Counted from the first letter of the stretch, positions 32,129 to 42,753 are shown. The stretch is 64,000 bases of DNA from Serratia silvae (GCF_023282985.1 NZ_JAGQDC010000004.1:62001-126000); one strand, 5' to 3'. The notes: generated by a model from the sequence alone, not told the origin. Made by a program: numbers and translations.

Positions 32129-33225
32129 TGGCTACTCCAGGCGGGTTGAAGTTCACCCTGACGATTGAAACGATAGCGTTGTTGATCCCATCCCTGGCCG
32201 AACAGCAGCAAAGAAGCGCTGAAATAAGCATCATTACCCAGAGGGTTATCCTGAATACGTTGGCGTTGCACCGCCAGAGCATCAGGCTGCGCGGCCAATA
32301 GCGGCAACAGCGCGGCGGAGAAGCCTACCGGGCCAGTACCGTTGGTTTTCCCGCTGGCGGTATCGGCCTTCTCCGGCACCGCGCCAAGCTGAGCGGTGAG
32401 GCGCACCATCGGTTGGAACTGCTTCACCAGCGCCGCTTTATGGGGATCGTCGTCCGCCAACATCCCAGCCCAGAGATAGACGCGAATGGCGTCATAGCTG
32501 CCGATATTGGGTTTGACGGGATCGGGCTGCCAACCTTTGCCCGATTGCCACTCGACCCAGTCTGGTGAAAATCCTTGCGGAGCCGTTTCCAGCAGCAACC
32601 GCTGGCTGGTTTTCTGTATCGCTCGCCATGGCCCGTTCAATTGGGCAAAGCGGGCCAGCAACTGCGGCGGTAAATAGCTGGGGTTCAAGCGCCAGCGATC
32701 CTCGGCAACAAAACCCACCTTTCCCGGCAACAGCATCAGCCCCAAGCCGGGGATATTCGCCACCTCTTCGCGACCAATCCGTTGCAACAACAGCGTGCCC
32801 AATGTTTGATAGCGGCGGCTTTGCCACAGCCGCCCCGCTTCCAACAGGTTGTAGGCGATCCACAGATCCGCATCGGAAGCCGAGTTGCTGTCCAGCACCT
32901 TCCAGGCCTGGGCATCATCCTGCCCCCACAGCCAGGCGGGCAGATGCGCGCTCAGATCGCCGGAGGCCAGGTTGTTCTCCGTCCACGCCAACAGCTTATC
33001 GAAGGTAGGCCGATCATTGGCCACCAGCGCGAAGAACATCCCATAGCTCTGCCCTTCGGACGTGGTGATGCGCTTCGGGCTGCTGGGATCGATCACCCGC
33101 CCTTCATCGCTGAGATAAAACTGCTGGTACTGCTGCCAGGTAGGCCAATCACAGCTTGCCGCCGTGCTGAACGCACACAGCAGCATCAGGCCAGGCAACA
33201 GGCGGCGCAGGCAGATCCCCATCAT
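32110..33225 (-). CDS. bcsZ: Periplasmic endoglucanase BcsZ (GH8)
   Basis: 371 residues (E. coli 368), signal peptide ending AASC and a GH8 (alpha/alpha)6 cellulase domain. The acid glutamate lies in TTSEGQSYGMFFA near residue 55, and DADLWIAYNLLEAGRLW near 138 is conserved. It cuts beta-1,4-glucan in the periplasm and is needed for efficient cellulose production in characterised systems. 5 bp after bcsB. Confidence 0.95.
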   Translation of the reverse strand: MMGICLRRLLPGLMLLCAFSTAASCDWPTWQQYQQFYLSDEGRVIDPSSPKRITTSEGQSYGMFFALVANDRPTFDKLLAWTENNLASGDLSAHLPAWLWGQDDAQAWKVLDSNSASDADLWIAYNLLEAGRLWQSRRYQTLGTLLLQRIGREEVANIPGLGLMLLPGKVGFVAEDRWRLNPSYLPPQLLARFAQLNGPWRAIQKTSQRLLLETAPQGFSPDWVEWQSGKGWQPDPVKPNIGSYDAIRVYLWAGMLADDDPHKAALVKQFQPMVRLTAQLGAVPEKADTASGKTNGTGPVGFSAALLPLLAAQPDALAVQRQRIQDNPLGNDAYFSASLLLFGQGWDQQRYRFNRQGELQPAWSSQCATSH

Positions 33226-33230
33226 GGCAA

Positions 33231-35540
33231 TTAATCCCGATCTTCCGGTGACAGACGACGACGGCTAAAGGCCTTCAGACCACGCCGCAGCAACAGGGCC
33301 ACGATCACCACCACCAGCGCGGCTATCGCACCCAGCATCAGCGGATGCGTCGACAACGCATACCAGATACGCTCCCACCACGGCAGATGGCCAACGTAGT
33401 AAACATCCCCCACGCGCAGGCTATCGACGCCGGACTCACGGATCACCGCCACCGAACCAAACATCGCCGCACGCTTGCCGCTGTCTAGCTGTGCATTATT
33501 CAACAGTTCATAGCCCCGTGGGCTGTCCGCCAGCAGGGCCACAATGCTGCGTTGATCGTGGAATGGGGACTGCACGCCTATCACCGCCGCCATCGCCCCT
33601 TCCGAGCTGATGGTGGTCTTACTGTCTGGCGTGGCGTCATCCGGCGGCATATCCATGCTTGGCAGCGACAGTTGGCGCATCGGCATTTTCACCCAGCTCA
33701 GTGTCGTTTCTACCAGCAGATTAATTTTCTTATCATCGCGCAGCTCTGGCGGAATGGTACCGATCAGCAGGATATCGGCGTCCTTATCTTTGGCCTGCGA
33801 CCAGTCATCGGACAGCGAGAAAGCCAGCGCCGGATAGCCGGTATGTGCCCCCATGTTACCCATGGCGTTAAGCAAGGCGCTCACCTGGACGGGCTGCGGC
33901 TGTTTGTTCACCAGCACCAGCGTTTGCGACAGATCCGCCAGACGGCTAAAAGGGAAACCGGCGTTGGCAAAGACGCGCAGATCGGGCATGGTGATAAAGT
34001 GACGATAGCCGGAGAAGTCGATGGTGGAGTTGCCGTCGATCACCGCATGGTTCGGCACCAAAGAATAGGTTTCGCAGCGCCCCCCAACACCACTGGCCAG
34101 CAGCGTGGTGTAATCGAAGTCAAAGCGCAACTGGTTGTTCACCCCCAGCCTCAGCGCCGGTATATTGACTGCCTTGTCTGAATCAAGCAGCCCCTGAGCC
34201 AGCGGCAGACGCAGCAGTTGCGCACCCTTTTCATGCTCTGGCACCAGGGTATAGGACTGCACAAACTGATTGTTCAGGCTGATGCTCAGGCGAGAACCGT
34301 CCTCAATACGCGGCGAGGTGTAGCGATATTTCAGCTGCATATCGATGCCGGAGCTGTGGATCAGAAACAGATCCGGCGGCAGATTCATCGACAGTGAAAT
34401 CGGCCCAGGTTCGACGCCGTTAGTCTGCAATTGCTCGGCATATTGCTGCAGTTCGCTGAATTTCATCGCCCGATCGGTGCGTACCCAGTTTGGCGCATCG
34501 TACGGCTGACGGGCTGCCAACTGCTCAACCTGATCCACGCTCAGATTCTGGCCACGGAACAGAATATTGCCCTGAGCAATGCCCTTCACCGCGGTGATCA
34601 GATCGTTATCATCACGGCCCTGCACCAGCAGCAGCTTCACATAAGGGTTATCCGGGTGGCTGATCATCTCCACCGTCGGCCCGTTGACCGCCGGGTAATC
34701 CTTCAGGAAGTCCGGGCGCTGTGAATTGGTGGCAAACACGATGGCGTGCTGGCTCGGTAAACGGTTAAACAGCGCCGGGAAGGACTGGCCGCGCCACTGC
34801 GTTTTGGTGCCGAACCAGGAGGCCAGGATCCCCGCTGCCCGCTGCTGTTCCAGATCCGGCTGCCCGGCAAACACCATCGGCAATATTAATGGCCGATTGT
34901 CGCGGCTGTCGAAGAAGGGTTCTGGGAAGTGGGAAAGCTCATTTTTCACCGGCAGCGTCTGGTAACGCAGGCTCAACGAACTGGATTTGCTGATGTCCAG
35001 CCACAGCGTGCTGTTGGCCGGATTCCCACAGATATTCTGGTATTGGCCGACAAACAACAGACGAATACGGTTAAAATCGGTGATATAGCGTGGATCAATC
35101 GGCAACTGGACATGATTAGGCTTACCCAACTGCTCTTTGGTGATGGTGATGACCCCCATCAACTCATCGTTGAGGTAGATTTTGACGTGCGACTCCACCG
35201 GGATCAGCGACGGTGAAGGCGTAAACTCCAGGTCCAGCAACGCCTGTGAAACCACTTCGTCACTGCGCACGCCAAACTCAATCTGCCCTTCTGGGCGGGT
35301 GCCGCGCAGGGTAAAGCTGCCAGGCGGTGGTGCCACCTCACTAAACAGCAGTTTTACATCACGCACCGGCGCATCGGGCGCTTGCGGCGCCGCCACTCCC
35401 ATAGGTACGGTGACCGGAGCTTCGGCCACCGTGCTCGCAGGCGGAGTCGCACCAGCCGCTGGTGTGGGGGCCGTTTGTGCCTGAGACAAGCTACTGATGC
35501 CTAAGGCCAGCGCGGTAAACCAGTTTATTTTTCTCGTCAT
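33231..35540 (-). CDS. bcsB: Cellulose synthase subunit BcsB
   Basis: 769 residues (E. coli 779). Signal peptide, then an Ala/Pro-rich linker, then alternating carbohydrate-binding (CBD) and flavodoxin-like domains in the periplasm, and one C-terminal transmembrane anchor (~735-757, PLMLGAIAALVVVIVALLL) that completes the BcsA channel. The conserved C-terminal sequence DRRLSPEDRD-like tail is present (RRRLSPEDRD). The gap to bcsA is 69 bp, the widest in the operon. Confidence 0.95.
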   Translation of the reverse strand: MTRKINWFTALALGISSLSQAQTAPTPAAGATPPASTVAEAPVTVPMGVAAPQAPDAPVRDVKLLFSEVAPPPGSFTLRGTRPEGQIEFGVRSDEVVSQALLDLEFTPSPSLIPVESHVKIYLNDELMGVITITKEQLGKPNHVQLPIDPRYITDFNRIRLLFVGQYQNICGNPANSTLWLDISKSSSLSLRYQTLPVKNELSHFPEPFFDSRDNRPLILPMVFAGQPDLEQQRAAGILASWFGTKTQWRGQSFPALFNRLPSQHAIVFATNSQRPDFLKDYPAVNGPTVEMISHPDNPYVKLLLVQGRDDNDLITAVKGIAQGNILFRGQNLSVDQVEQLAARQPYDAPNWVRTDRAMKFSELQQYAEQLQTNGVEPGPISLSMNLPPDLFLIHSSGIDMQLKYRYTSPRIEDGSRLSISLNNQFVQSYTLVPEHEKGAQLLRLPLAQGLLDSDKAVNIPALRLGVNNQLRFDFDYTTLLASGVGGRCETYSLVPNHAVIDGNSTIDFSGYRHFITMPDLRVFANAGFPFSRLADLSQTLVLVNKQPQPVQVSALLNAMGNMGAHTGYPALAFSLSDDWSQAKDKDADILLIGTIPPELRDDKKINLLVETTLSWVKMPMRQLSLPSMDMPPDDATPDSKTTISSEGAMAAVIGVQSPFHDQRSIVALLADSPRGYELLNNAQLDSGKRAAMFGSVAVIRESGVDSLRVGDVYYVGHLPWWERIWYALSTHPLMLGAIAALVVVIVALLLRRGLKAFSRRRLSPEDRD

Positions 35541-35609
35541 CGTATCATCATCAATGTTGGGGCCAGCTCGCAGAGCTTGCGAACGGGCAGTTACGATACA
35601 CAGCCTAGC

Positions 35610-38213
35610 CTATGCCACAGTCTCTGGAGCCGTTGGAGCGCGGTCCCTTCCTACGCCATGCGGAATAAACGACAGGATCCAGGTTGCCAGCGAGGTCAAG
35701 CCGACCAGGATCTTGCGCATCGTTGGTGGCGCATAGTCCGCCATGCGCCGGTAACCATGAAAACCTAGCATCAGTACGTCACGCAGGCTGTTCACTGGCC
35801 GGTCTTCCGGGAATCCGTCTTGCCACAGTGCCCAGGTATCGGCCCGGGCAAAGGTGCATTGAATAAATTCGATATGTTGGCGGGTCGATAGTTCGACCAG
35901 GCGAACCCCCACCGAGCGGCCATGGGATCGTGTCACCACGCAAGGGAAGCTGAACTCCTGCTGGCCACGTTTAAGCAGCAGCGCTATCTGATCATGCTCT
36001 TGCAATCGATCCGGCACGCGCATTTCGATACCTACCCCACCATCGGAGTAATCACGCAGCGTACAGGGGAACAGATGTCCGTCGGCCCGTGCTACCGCCG
36101 CTGGCATGGAGATCTCCACGCGATGCGACTGCCGAATCTGCCTGGCTTCCACCGCCACGGCCACCGCACCACCCAGGATGGTCATGTTGTAGATCACCCA
36201 AACCAGGCTGATGACCACCGTCATCATTTCGTCCGTCGGGCCGTAGAAAAAGCGCCACACGCCAAACCCCAGACCGGCCAGATTGAGTATCACCAACAGC
36301 AGGTAAGGCCGGGTGATCACCCAATCGACGTGCTCTTGCGTGACCAGCCCGCCTTTGGCGGTGACGTTGAACTTGCCTTTATGCGGGTTAAACAAGGCCA
36401 CGGTAGTCGGCCGGGCGATATACCAGGCCAGCACGGTTTCGTAGATTTCGCTCCAGAAGGAGTGGCGGTATTTGCCCTGAATACGTGAGTTGGTCAGACT
36501 GGCGTGGATCATATGGGGCAACACATACAGCGCAATCGCCAAGGCTGGTGCGAAGATGATGTAAGCATGCATCAACAAAAACGCCAACGGCGCGGTCAGG
36601 AAGATCAGACGCGGAATACCGGAAAGGAAGTGCAGCATGGCGTTGGCATAGCACAGACGCTGGGCAAACTTCAGCCCTTTACCCAGTAACGGATTATCCA
36701 ACCGGAAGATCTGCACCATGCCGCGCGCCCAACGAATACGCTGGCCGATATGGGCCGACAGACTCTCCGTTGCCAGCCCGGCGGCCTGTGGAATACGGAT
36801 ATAGGCAGAGGTATGGCCAAGACGATGCAGACGCAGTGAGGTATGAGCATCTTCGGTCACCGTTTCCACCGCGATACCACCGATTTCATCTAACGCCGTA
36901 CGGCGCAAGATGGCGCAAGAACCGCAGAAGAAGGTGGCATCCCACATATCATTGCCGTCCTGCACCAACCCGTAGAACAAGGTGCCTTCGTTCGGCGTCT
37001 GCCGAAAACGCCCCAGATTGCGTTCAAACGGATCGGGCGAGAAGAAGTGGTGCGGCGTTTGCAGCATCGCCAGCTTCTTGTCTTTAAAGAACCACCCCAT
37101 GGTCAGTTGCAGGAACGAGCGCGTGGGAACGTGATCGCAGTCGAAGATGGCAACAAAATCACCGCTAGCGTGCTTGAGCGCATTGTTGATATTGCCCGCC
37201 TTGGCGTGTTCATGGGTCGGCCGGGCGATGTATTTCACCCCGACCTCTGCGGCAAAGGCTTTGAACTCCGGCCGATTACCGTCGTCGAGAATATAGATGT
37301 TGATTTTATCTTTCGGCCAGTCGATGCCCAGCGCCGCATAGAGGGTGGGCTTCACCACACCCAGATCTTCATTATAGGTGGGCACCATCAGATCGACGGT
37401 CGGCCAGGTGTTGCTGTCGGCAGGCATCGGCACCGGCTGGCGGTTCAGCGGCCACACGGTCTGGAAGTAGCCCAGCACCAGCACCACCCAGGCATAGGTT
37501 TCTGCCGCCAGCAACAGCAGGCCACAGGTCAGGCTGAGCGGATCGTCCCAGTTCAGCGTTGAGGTATAACGCCACCATAAATAACGGCAGGAAACGGTCA
37601 GCGACAGCACAATCAGCATCAGGCCGGGTAACCGGCCCGGAATACGCCGCACCACCATGGCAATGCACCACAGCAGCAGCACAAAAATAAACTGGGCGGG
37701 CAATTCAAAGGGTTGGGAAATACACAGCAGAGCCAGCAGCCCGGCTAATATACCGGCAACAATAAACAACACCCGACGCACGCGGTGATTCATCCGGTTG
37801 AGCCGCTCTACCGTATGCTCCTCCATACCGGCATTCTGTAGGCGCTGCGGCAAGCTTTGCAGCCAGTTGGCATAGCGCAGTTGCAAACGGTGCCAGCCGG
37901 CAAAGTAGGAACGCCCCATCGGAGCCGGGCCGCTGTGGGTCACTAGCAGCCAAAAACCCTGCAACAGATAACGCAGCGTATCTGCCGGGCGTGGACGTTG
38001 GGGGGAAATGTGGGGGAACCAATAGCTTTGGCCTGCCTGCACCTTTTGCCAGCCAGGGGATTCAAACCGCAGCAACAGCCAGCCGATGGCTACCATCAGG
38101 GTCGTGAGGCCAGCGGTAAATGCCGGGGCCCCCGCACGGCGATAGGCGCGATAGCGTTGCTGCACCGCCCGATGAACGGGAGGCACCAGCAGCAGGCTCA
38201 ATACCCTGCTCAT
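35610..38213 (-). CDS. bcsA: Cellulose synthase catalytic subunit BcsA
   Basis: 867 residues (E. coli 872) from the ATG overlapping the bcsQ stop (ATGA). A longer frame to 38243 is not needed. Family 2 glycosyltransferase using UDP-glucose: DDG (ILDDGNRPE), DCD (IFDCDHVP), TED (VTEDAHTSLRLH) and QRIRWARG are all intact. The C-terminal PilZ domain has RQIRQSHR and DYSDGGVG, so it should be activated by c-di-GMP. Several transmembrane helices flank the catalytic domain. Confidence 0.97.
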   Translation of the reverse strand: MSRVLSLLLVPPVHRAVQQRYRAYRRAGAPAFTAGLTTLMVAIGWLLLRFESPGWQKVQAGQSYWFPHISPQRPRPADTLRYLLQGFWLLVTHSGPAPMGRSYFAGWHRLQLRYANWLQSLPQRLQNAGMEEHTVERLNRMNHRVRRVLFIVAGILAGLLALLCISQPFELPAQFIFVLLLWCIAMVVRRIPGRLPGLMLIVLSLTVSCRYLWWRYTSTLNWDDPLSLTCGLLLLAAETYAWVVLVLGYFQTVWPLNRQPVPMPADSNTWPTVDLMVPTYNEDLGVVKPTLYAALGIDWPKDKINIYILDDGNRPEFKAFAAEVGVKYIARPTHEHAKAGNINNALKHASGDFVAIFDCDHVPTRSFLQLTMGWFFKDKKLAMLQTPHHFFSPDPFERNLGRFRQTPNEGTLFYGLVQDGNDMWDATFFCGSCAILRRTALDEIGGIAVETVTEDAHTSLRLHRLGHTSAYIRIPQAAGLATESLSAHIGQRIRWARGMVQIFRLDNPLLGKGLKFAQRLCYANAMLHFLSGIPRLIFLTAPLAFLLMHAYIIFAPALAIALYVLPHMIHASLTNSRIQGKYRHSFWSEIYETVLAWYIARPTTVALFNPHKGKFNVTAKGGLVTQEHVDWVITRPYLLLVILNLAGLGFGVWRFFYGPTDEMMTVVISLVWVIYNMTILGGAVAVAVEARQIRQSHRVEISMPAAVARADGHLFPCTLRDYSDGGVGIEMRVPDRLQEHDQIALLLKRGQQEFSFPCVVTRSHGRSVGVRLVELSTRQHIEFIQCTFARADTWALWQDGFPEDRPVNSLRDVLMLGFHGYRRMADYAPPTMRKILVGLTSLATWILSFIPHGVGRDRAPTAPETVA

Positions 38214-38947
38214 ACCTCGGCGTCCTGTAGGTTGAGCAGACACCAGTTGGCCAGCGTCAGCACTTCGTCGGCCGCCAGACTTTCCGGCCGATACTCTCCC
38301 AGGGGCTGCTTGACCGCCATCGCTTCCGCCAGCGCTTCATCGCGATGGATCACCAACGGCAACAGACCTGCCAGCGTTTGCAGCCACAGCTGATGCAGGT
38401 CTTGTTGCAACGGGCTAGCCGAGGAGAAGTGATTAATCAGCAGGTGACAACCCGTAGGCAACGGTTGCTGATGCAGACGCGCATGGCAGTTGGCATCGGG
38501 GCTAAGCAACAGGAAAATCTGGTCGGCCAGCGCCAGCTGCTGTTCAATCTGGGGAGCATCACCCGCCGGGATATCCAGCAGGATCCAGCGATAGTGCCCA
38601 GAAGCACGGAGTTGCGCCAAAAAATCCGGCCAACGTTGCAGGGTGTCACTCTCTTGTTGCCACACTTTTAACCGCTCGGCCGCGTTTAAGCGGCCAAACG
38701 GCAGAAAATCGAGTGTTTTGCAGTAACGCATCGCCCCTTGCTGCCAACCGACACCATCCAACTCTGCACGAGCCCAGCCCCGGTTCAATTCGAAGGGCAT
38801 ATTAAAGTGTAATCGCAGCAGGTTATCCGGTGACAGGTCAATCGCCAGCACCGACTCGCCCAACAGCTGTAGCGCCCAGGCTAACGCCGCAGTGATTGAC
38901 GTGGTGCCAATACCGCCCCGAACCCCTTGCAGTGCAATGACCGGCAT
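38210..38947 (-). CDS. bcsQ: Cellulose biosynthesis ParA/MinD-like protein BcsQ
   Basis: 245 residues (E. coli 250). A SIMIBI-class ATPase with the variant Walker A VRGGIGTTS at residues 9-17, as in E. coli BcsQ (VRGGVGTTT). It helps place and assemble the Bcs complex at the pole or membrane together with BcsR and BcsE. The stop overlaps the bcsA ATG. Confidence 0.95.
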   Translation of the reverse strand: MPVIALQGVRGGIGTTSITAALAWALQLLGESVLAIDLSPDNLLRLHFNMPFELNRGWARAELDGVGWQQGAMRYCKTLDFLPFGRLNAAERLKVWQQESDTLQRWPDFLAQLRASGHYRWILLDIPAGDAPQIEQQLALADQIFLLLSPDANCHARLHQQPLPTGCHLLINHFSSASPLQQDLHQLWLQTLAGLLPLVIHRDEALAEAMAVKQPLGEYRPESLAADEVLTLANWCLLNLQDAEV

Positions 38948-38950
38948 GAC

Positions 38951-39145
38951 TCAAACACTCCCCGTCTTGTTGGCCAGCTCCGCCAGCAGCGGCCAGCGGA
39001 TCATCATTTGTGCTAGCCGTTCCTGGCGTGAAATATCGATGTAGTTTAACTTGGGCAACGAAAAAGCACGGCTTAAAGCCTGCAGATCGTCCTGAAGTTC
39101 TACTGGTGCTTTCTCCCGAAGCCCTCTTAACGCATCATTATTCAT
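38951..39145 (-). CDS. bcsR: BcsR (YhjR), small cellulose regulator
   Basis: 64 residues (E. coli 62). A small hydrophilic protein that in E. coli forms a complex with BcsQ and modulates secretion-system assembly. The C-terminal half keeps LPKLNYIDISRQERLAQMM-type sequence. First gene of the minus-strand bcs operon, divergent from bcsE across 193 bp. Confidence 0.92.
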   Translation of the reverse strand: MNNDALRGLREKAPVELQDDLQALSRAFSLPKLNYIDISRQERLAQMMIRWPLLAELANKTGSV

Positions 39146-39338
39146 CTTGCCGCCTCATAAAATAGGCTAATGTTAAATGACTATAGCAACGTTCGGAAAA
39201 AATTGGGCCAATAAGATGAATCTTAACGGGTATTATCCCTCTAATGGCTAGATTTGCTATGCTAACTCTGACATTACGCTTTTAAAGTGACCCGATCCGG
39301 TTGGTCTTCGACACTTTCAACGAAAGTAGAATAAATCC

Positions 39339-40901
39339 ATGGCGCACTCATTTTCATTAGGTATCCGACATATTTGGCAAGAATTGTCGGTTATGCAATC
39401 CCCAGGCTTATACTGGGTGAATATCGATCGCCAGAGCGATGCGAACCTGCTTTGCCGCCAACTCATTGCCGCCCAGGCAAAAAACGATCGGTTGGCACTA
39501 ATTGGCAGTGGCGACCAGGCCGACAAATTATTGGCAACGCCTCTTTCCGCTGGGATTAAAAAACTCCCTTTATATAGCCTGCCGGAAAAAAAAGCGGCGC
39601 TGTTGCATTTGGCCGACGATCTGATGCGTGAACTAAAACCCAGCAACCGCTTGTTGATCCTGTTGGCCCACGCTAGCCTGTGGCAGACCTTTACCAACGA
39701 TGAATTACGCACCTGGGCCGCGCGGATCGGCCAATGGTTGCAGCAGCAACAGTGCACGCTGGTGATCCTCAGCCACGGCAGCGGCGTTAACAAACTCAAA
39801 GGGCAACTAGCCGCTGAACACCGTATTCTCAACGGTCTGGCCAGCCTGCAGGGGCAACAAGGCAGTGCCCAGTATCTGGTGCACTGGTGGAGCACGGCAA
39901 ACGGCATCAATGCCAATCAACTGTTCACCCTGACCGAAGGCCCGGAAGGCTGGCAAGGAGCAGACGACAGCGACCAGCCTTCCCCTACCCCGGAACGCAA
40001 CGACGAGAGCCTGTGCCTGGCTGAACAACGCATTCTGGAAGGTGCCCCGCCGCTGTCAGCCAGTTGGCAACTGTTTGAGAACAATGCCAAGCTGATGCAG
40101 CGCGGCATGCTGACCATTGCCGCCACGTTGATCTTCGCCTTGTATCAAAGTGACGAAATTGACGAGTTGGCCCATCAAATCCATAACCTGCGCCGCAGCA
40201 GGGGCAACGGGTTGAAGATTGTGGTACGAGAGATGAGCGCCAGCCTACGCTATAGCGATGAACGGCTGCTGCTGGCCTGCGGTGCCAACCTGATCGTGCC
40301 CCACGTGGCACCGCTTTCCAATTTTTTGACCATGCTGGAAGGTATTCAGGGCCAGCGCCTGTCGCGTTATGTCCCGGAGAATATCGACACTCTCTTGGCC
40401 GGGTTGCGACCACTGCCGATGAAAGGCTACCTGCCACTGGAGGATTTCAGCCGGGCGGTGACTTCACTGATGGAAAACACGCTGTTGCCGGAAGATGGCA
40501 AAGGGGTGATGATCGCCCTGCGACCTGCGCCGGGGTTGACCGCCCGCCAGTCGATAACGCTGTGCCATCAGCGGCGTTTTGGCGACATCATGACCGTGGC
40601 GCAGAATCGGCTGTTCCTGTTCCTTTCCACCTGCCGGATTAACGATCTGGATACCGCGCTAAAATTCATCTTCCGCCTGCCGGTCAGCGAAGCATTCATT
40701 AATCAGGTGGTGTGGCATCAGGATATAGATATTATCCATGAAATCAGTCTACTGCGGCAAAACATTGAGTTTTCGCTACCCGCTACCAAGCTGCAACCGG
40801 CCACAGCCAAAACCACCGCCGCAGCAACGGGACACCTGACCGAACGCCGGGAACCCATTCCCTTCACCCTGATGAGCCTCGGGCAAGAGGAACAGACATG
40901 A
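39339..40901 (+). CDS. bcsE: c-di-GMP-binding cellulose regulator BcsE
   Basis: 520 residues (E. coli 523). A degenerate receiver-NTPase platform is followed by a C-terminal GIL domain. The RxGD c-di-GMP motif is seen as RFGD in CHQRRFGDIMT near residue 412. It binds c-di-GMP and supports maximal cellulose output, bridging BcsRQ and BcsF. The stop overlaps bcsF (ATGA). Confidence 0.95.
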   Translation: MAHSFSLGIRHIWQELSVMQSPGLYWVNIDRQSDANLLCRQLIAAQAKNDRLALIGSGDQADKLLATPLSAGIKKLPLYSLPEKKAALLHLADDLMRELKPSNRLLILLAHASLWQTFTNDELRTWAARIGQWLQQQQCTLVILSHGSGVNKLKGQLAAEHRILNGLASLQGQQGSAQYLVHWWSTANGINANQLFTLTEGPEGWQGADDSDQPSPTPERNDESLCLAEQRILEGAPPLSASWQLFENNAKLMQRGMLTIAATLIFALYQSDEIDELAHQIHNLRRSRGNGLKIVVREMSASLRYSDERLLLACGANLIVPHVAPLSNFLTMLEGIQGQRLSRYVPENIDTLLAGLRPLPMKGYLPLEDFSRAVTSLMENTLLPEDGKGVMIALRPAPGLTARQSITLCHQRRFGDIMTVAQNRLFLFLSTCRINDLDTALKFIFRLPVSEAFINQVVWHQDIDIIHEISLLRQNIEFSLPATKLQPATAKTTAAATGHLTERREPIPFTLMSLGQEEQT

Positions 40902-41095
40902 ACACTCTTGACGATATCGTGCAACTGGTGATCCTGTGCGCAATAGTGTTTATCCCTACGGGATACCTGCTACATCGCCGTTTCCCCAACGGGTACCGTT
41001 CTTGGCAACATTTGTTGTTATCACCGCGCTATTTAAAGTCGGCAGGGCTATGGGTACGCACAGGTTCCACCTCTCAAATCAAGCGTAAAAAATGA
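40898..41095 (+). CDS. bcsF: BcsF, small inner-membrane cellulose protein
   Basis: 65 residues (E. coli 63) with one N-terminal transmembrane helix (~8-26, VQLVILCAIVFIPTGYLLH) and a basic cytoplasmic tail. In E. coli it recruits BcsE and works with BcsG. It overlaps bcsE and bcsG by 4 bp each, so all three are translationally coupled. Confidence 0.93.
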   Translation: MNTLDDIVQLVILCAIVFIPTGYLLHRRFPNGYRSWQHLLLSPRYLKSAGLWVRTGSTSQIKRKK

Positions 41096-42753
41096 ACATG
41101 AGTGACGAAAAAATAACGCAACCGGGCAATACCTTATGGCGATACTGGCGCGGTCTTGGCGGCTGGAACTTCTATTTCCTGGCCAAGTTCGGCCTGCTGT
41201 GGTTCGGCTATCTGAACTTCCATGCGTTGCCTAACCTGGTGTTTATGGCCTTTTTACTGATGCCGATCCCGTCGCCGCGCTTGCACCGCTGGCGTCACCT
41301 GATCGCCATTCCTATCGGTATCGGTTTGTTCTACCACGACACCTGGCTGCCGGGGATTAACAGCATCCTTAGCCAAGGCTCGCAACTCACCAGTTTCAGC
41401 GCGGATTACCTGCTGGAGCTGGCCAACCGCTTTATCAACTGGCAGATGATTGGTGCCGCCTTCGTGCTGTTAATTGCCTACCTGTTCCTGGCCCAGTGGA
41501 TACGCGTCACGGTGTTTACCGTAGCGGCGTTGGTGTGGCTGAACGTGGTCAATATTGCTGGCCCGGCGGTGTCCTTGATGCCTGCCACCAACACCGCTAC
41601 GGTGACGACTACCCCGTCTGCACCTGCCACGGCGACGACACCGGATGGCAATCTGCCTGCAGCCAATGGCCCACCGACCAATGCCAACCTCACGGCCTAT
41701 CTGGAGCAGTTCTACCAGCAGGAAAAAGCTCGCGCGACCACCTTCCCGGCCGCCTTACCTGCCGATGCCCAGCCGTTTGACGTGCTGATCATCAACATCT
41801 GTTCGCTGGCCTGGGCCGATCTGGATGCCGTCAACCTGCGCAACCACCCGCTGTGGGCCAAGATGGACATCATGTTCACCAACTTCAACTCGGCCACCGC
41901 CTACAGCGGCCCGGCGGCTATCCGCCTGTTACGCGCCAGTTGCGGCCAGACTTCGCATCACGACTTGTATCAGCCTGCCAATCAGCAGTGTTACCTGTTT
42001 GATAACCTGGCAAAGCTGGGTTTTAAGCAACAGCTGATGCTCGATCACTCCGGCGTGTTCGGTGACTTCCTGAAAGAAGTGCGTGAGCAAGGTGATATGC
42101 AGGCTCCGCTGATGTCACAGGCCGGGATCGGCAATGAGCTGGCTTCGTTCGACGGTGAACCGATCTATAACGATCTGCAACTGCTTAACCGCTGGCTCGA
42201 TCTACTGAAAAAGGGCGGCGATGCCCGCACCGCCACCTTCTTCAACCTGATCCCGCTGCATGATGGCAACCGCTTTGTGGGTGGCAAACAGATCGCCGCT
42301 TACCAGCCCCGGGCGCAACAACTGTTCGATCAGTTGAACACTTTCCTTGATGAGCTACAGAAATCCGGGCGTAAGGTGATGGTGGTGATCGTACCGGAGC
42401 ACGGTGCGGCGCTGACGGGCGACAAAATGCAGATGTCTGGCCTGCGGGATATTCCCAGCCTGAACATTACCCATACGCCGGTCGGCGTTAAACTGATCGG
42501 CATGCAGGCTCCGCATCAAGGCAGCCCGTTGGAGATTAAAACGCCGAGCAGCTATCTGGCGCTGTCCGAGCTGGTCTCGCGACTGGTGGATGGCAAGCTG
42601 TTCAGCGCACCAAGCGTCGATTGGCAAGTGCTGACCCAGGGCCTGCCGCAGACTGCGGTGATCTCTGAGAATGACAATGCCATTGTGATGCAGTATCAGG
42701 GCAAGGCGTATATTCGCCTTAATGGCGGCGATTGGGTACCTTATCCTCAGTAA
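41092..42753 (+). CDS. bcsG: Cellulose phosphoethanolamine transferase BcsG
   Basis: 553 residues (E. coli 559). Four or five N-terminal transmembrane helices (to about 165) and a Thr/Ala/Pro-rich linker lead to a periplasmic alkaline-phosphatase-like domain. The nucleophile region lies in FNSATAYSGPAAIRLLRASCGQ, and VVIVPEHGAAL is a metal-site region. It transfers phosphoethanolamine from phosphatidylethanolamine to cellulose. The locus should therefore make modified cellulose. Followed by a terminator. Confidence 0.95.
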   Translation: MNMSDEKITQPGNTLWRYWRGLGGWNFYFLAKFGLLWFGYLNFHALPNLVFMAFLLMPIPSPRLHRWRHLIAIPIGIGLFYHDTWLPGINSILSQGSQLTSFSADYLLELANRFINWQMIGAAFVLLIAYLFLAQWIRVTVFTVAALVWLNVVNIAGPAVSLMPATNTATVTTTPSAPATATTPDGNLPAANGPPTNANLTAYLEQFYQQEKARATTFPAALPADAQPFDVLIINICSLAWADLDAVNLRNHPLWAKMDIMFTNFNSATAYSGPAAIRLLRASCGQTSHHDLYQPANQQCYLFDNLAKLGFKQQLMLDHSGVFGDFLKEVREQGDMQAPLMSQAGIGNELASFDGEPIYNDLQLLNRWLDLLKKGGDARTATFFNLIPLHDGNRFVGGKQIAAYQPRAQQLFDQLNTFLDELQKSGRKVMVVIVPEHGAALTGDKMQMSGLRDIPSLNITHTPVGVKLIGMQAPHQGSPLEIKTPSSYLALSELVSRLVDGKLFSAPSVDWQVLTQGLPQTAVISENDNAIVMQYQGKAYIRLNGGDWVPYPQ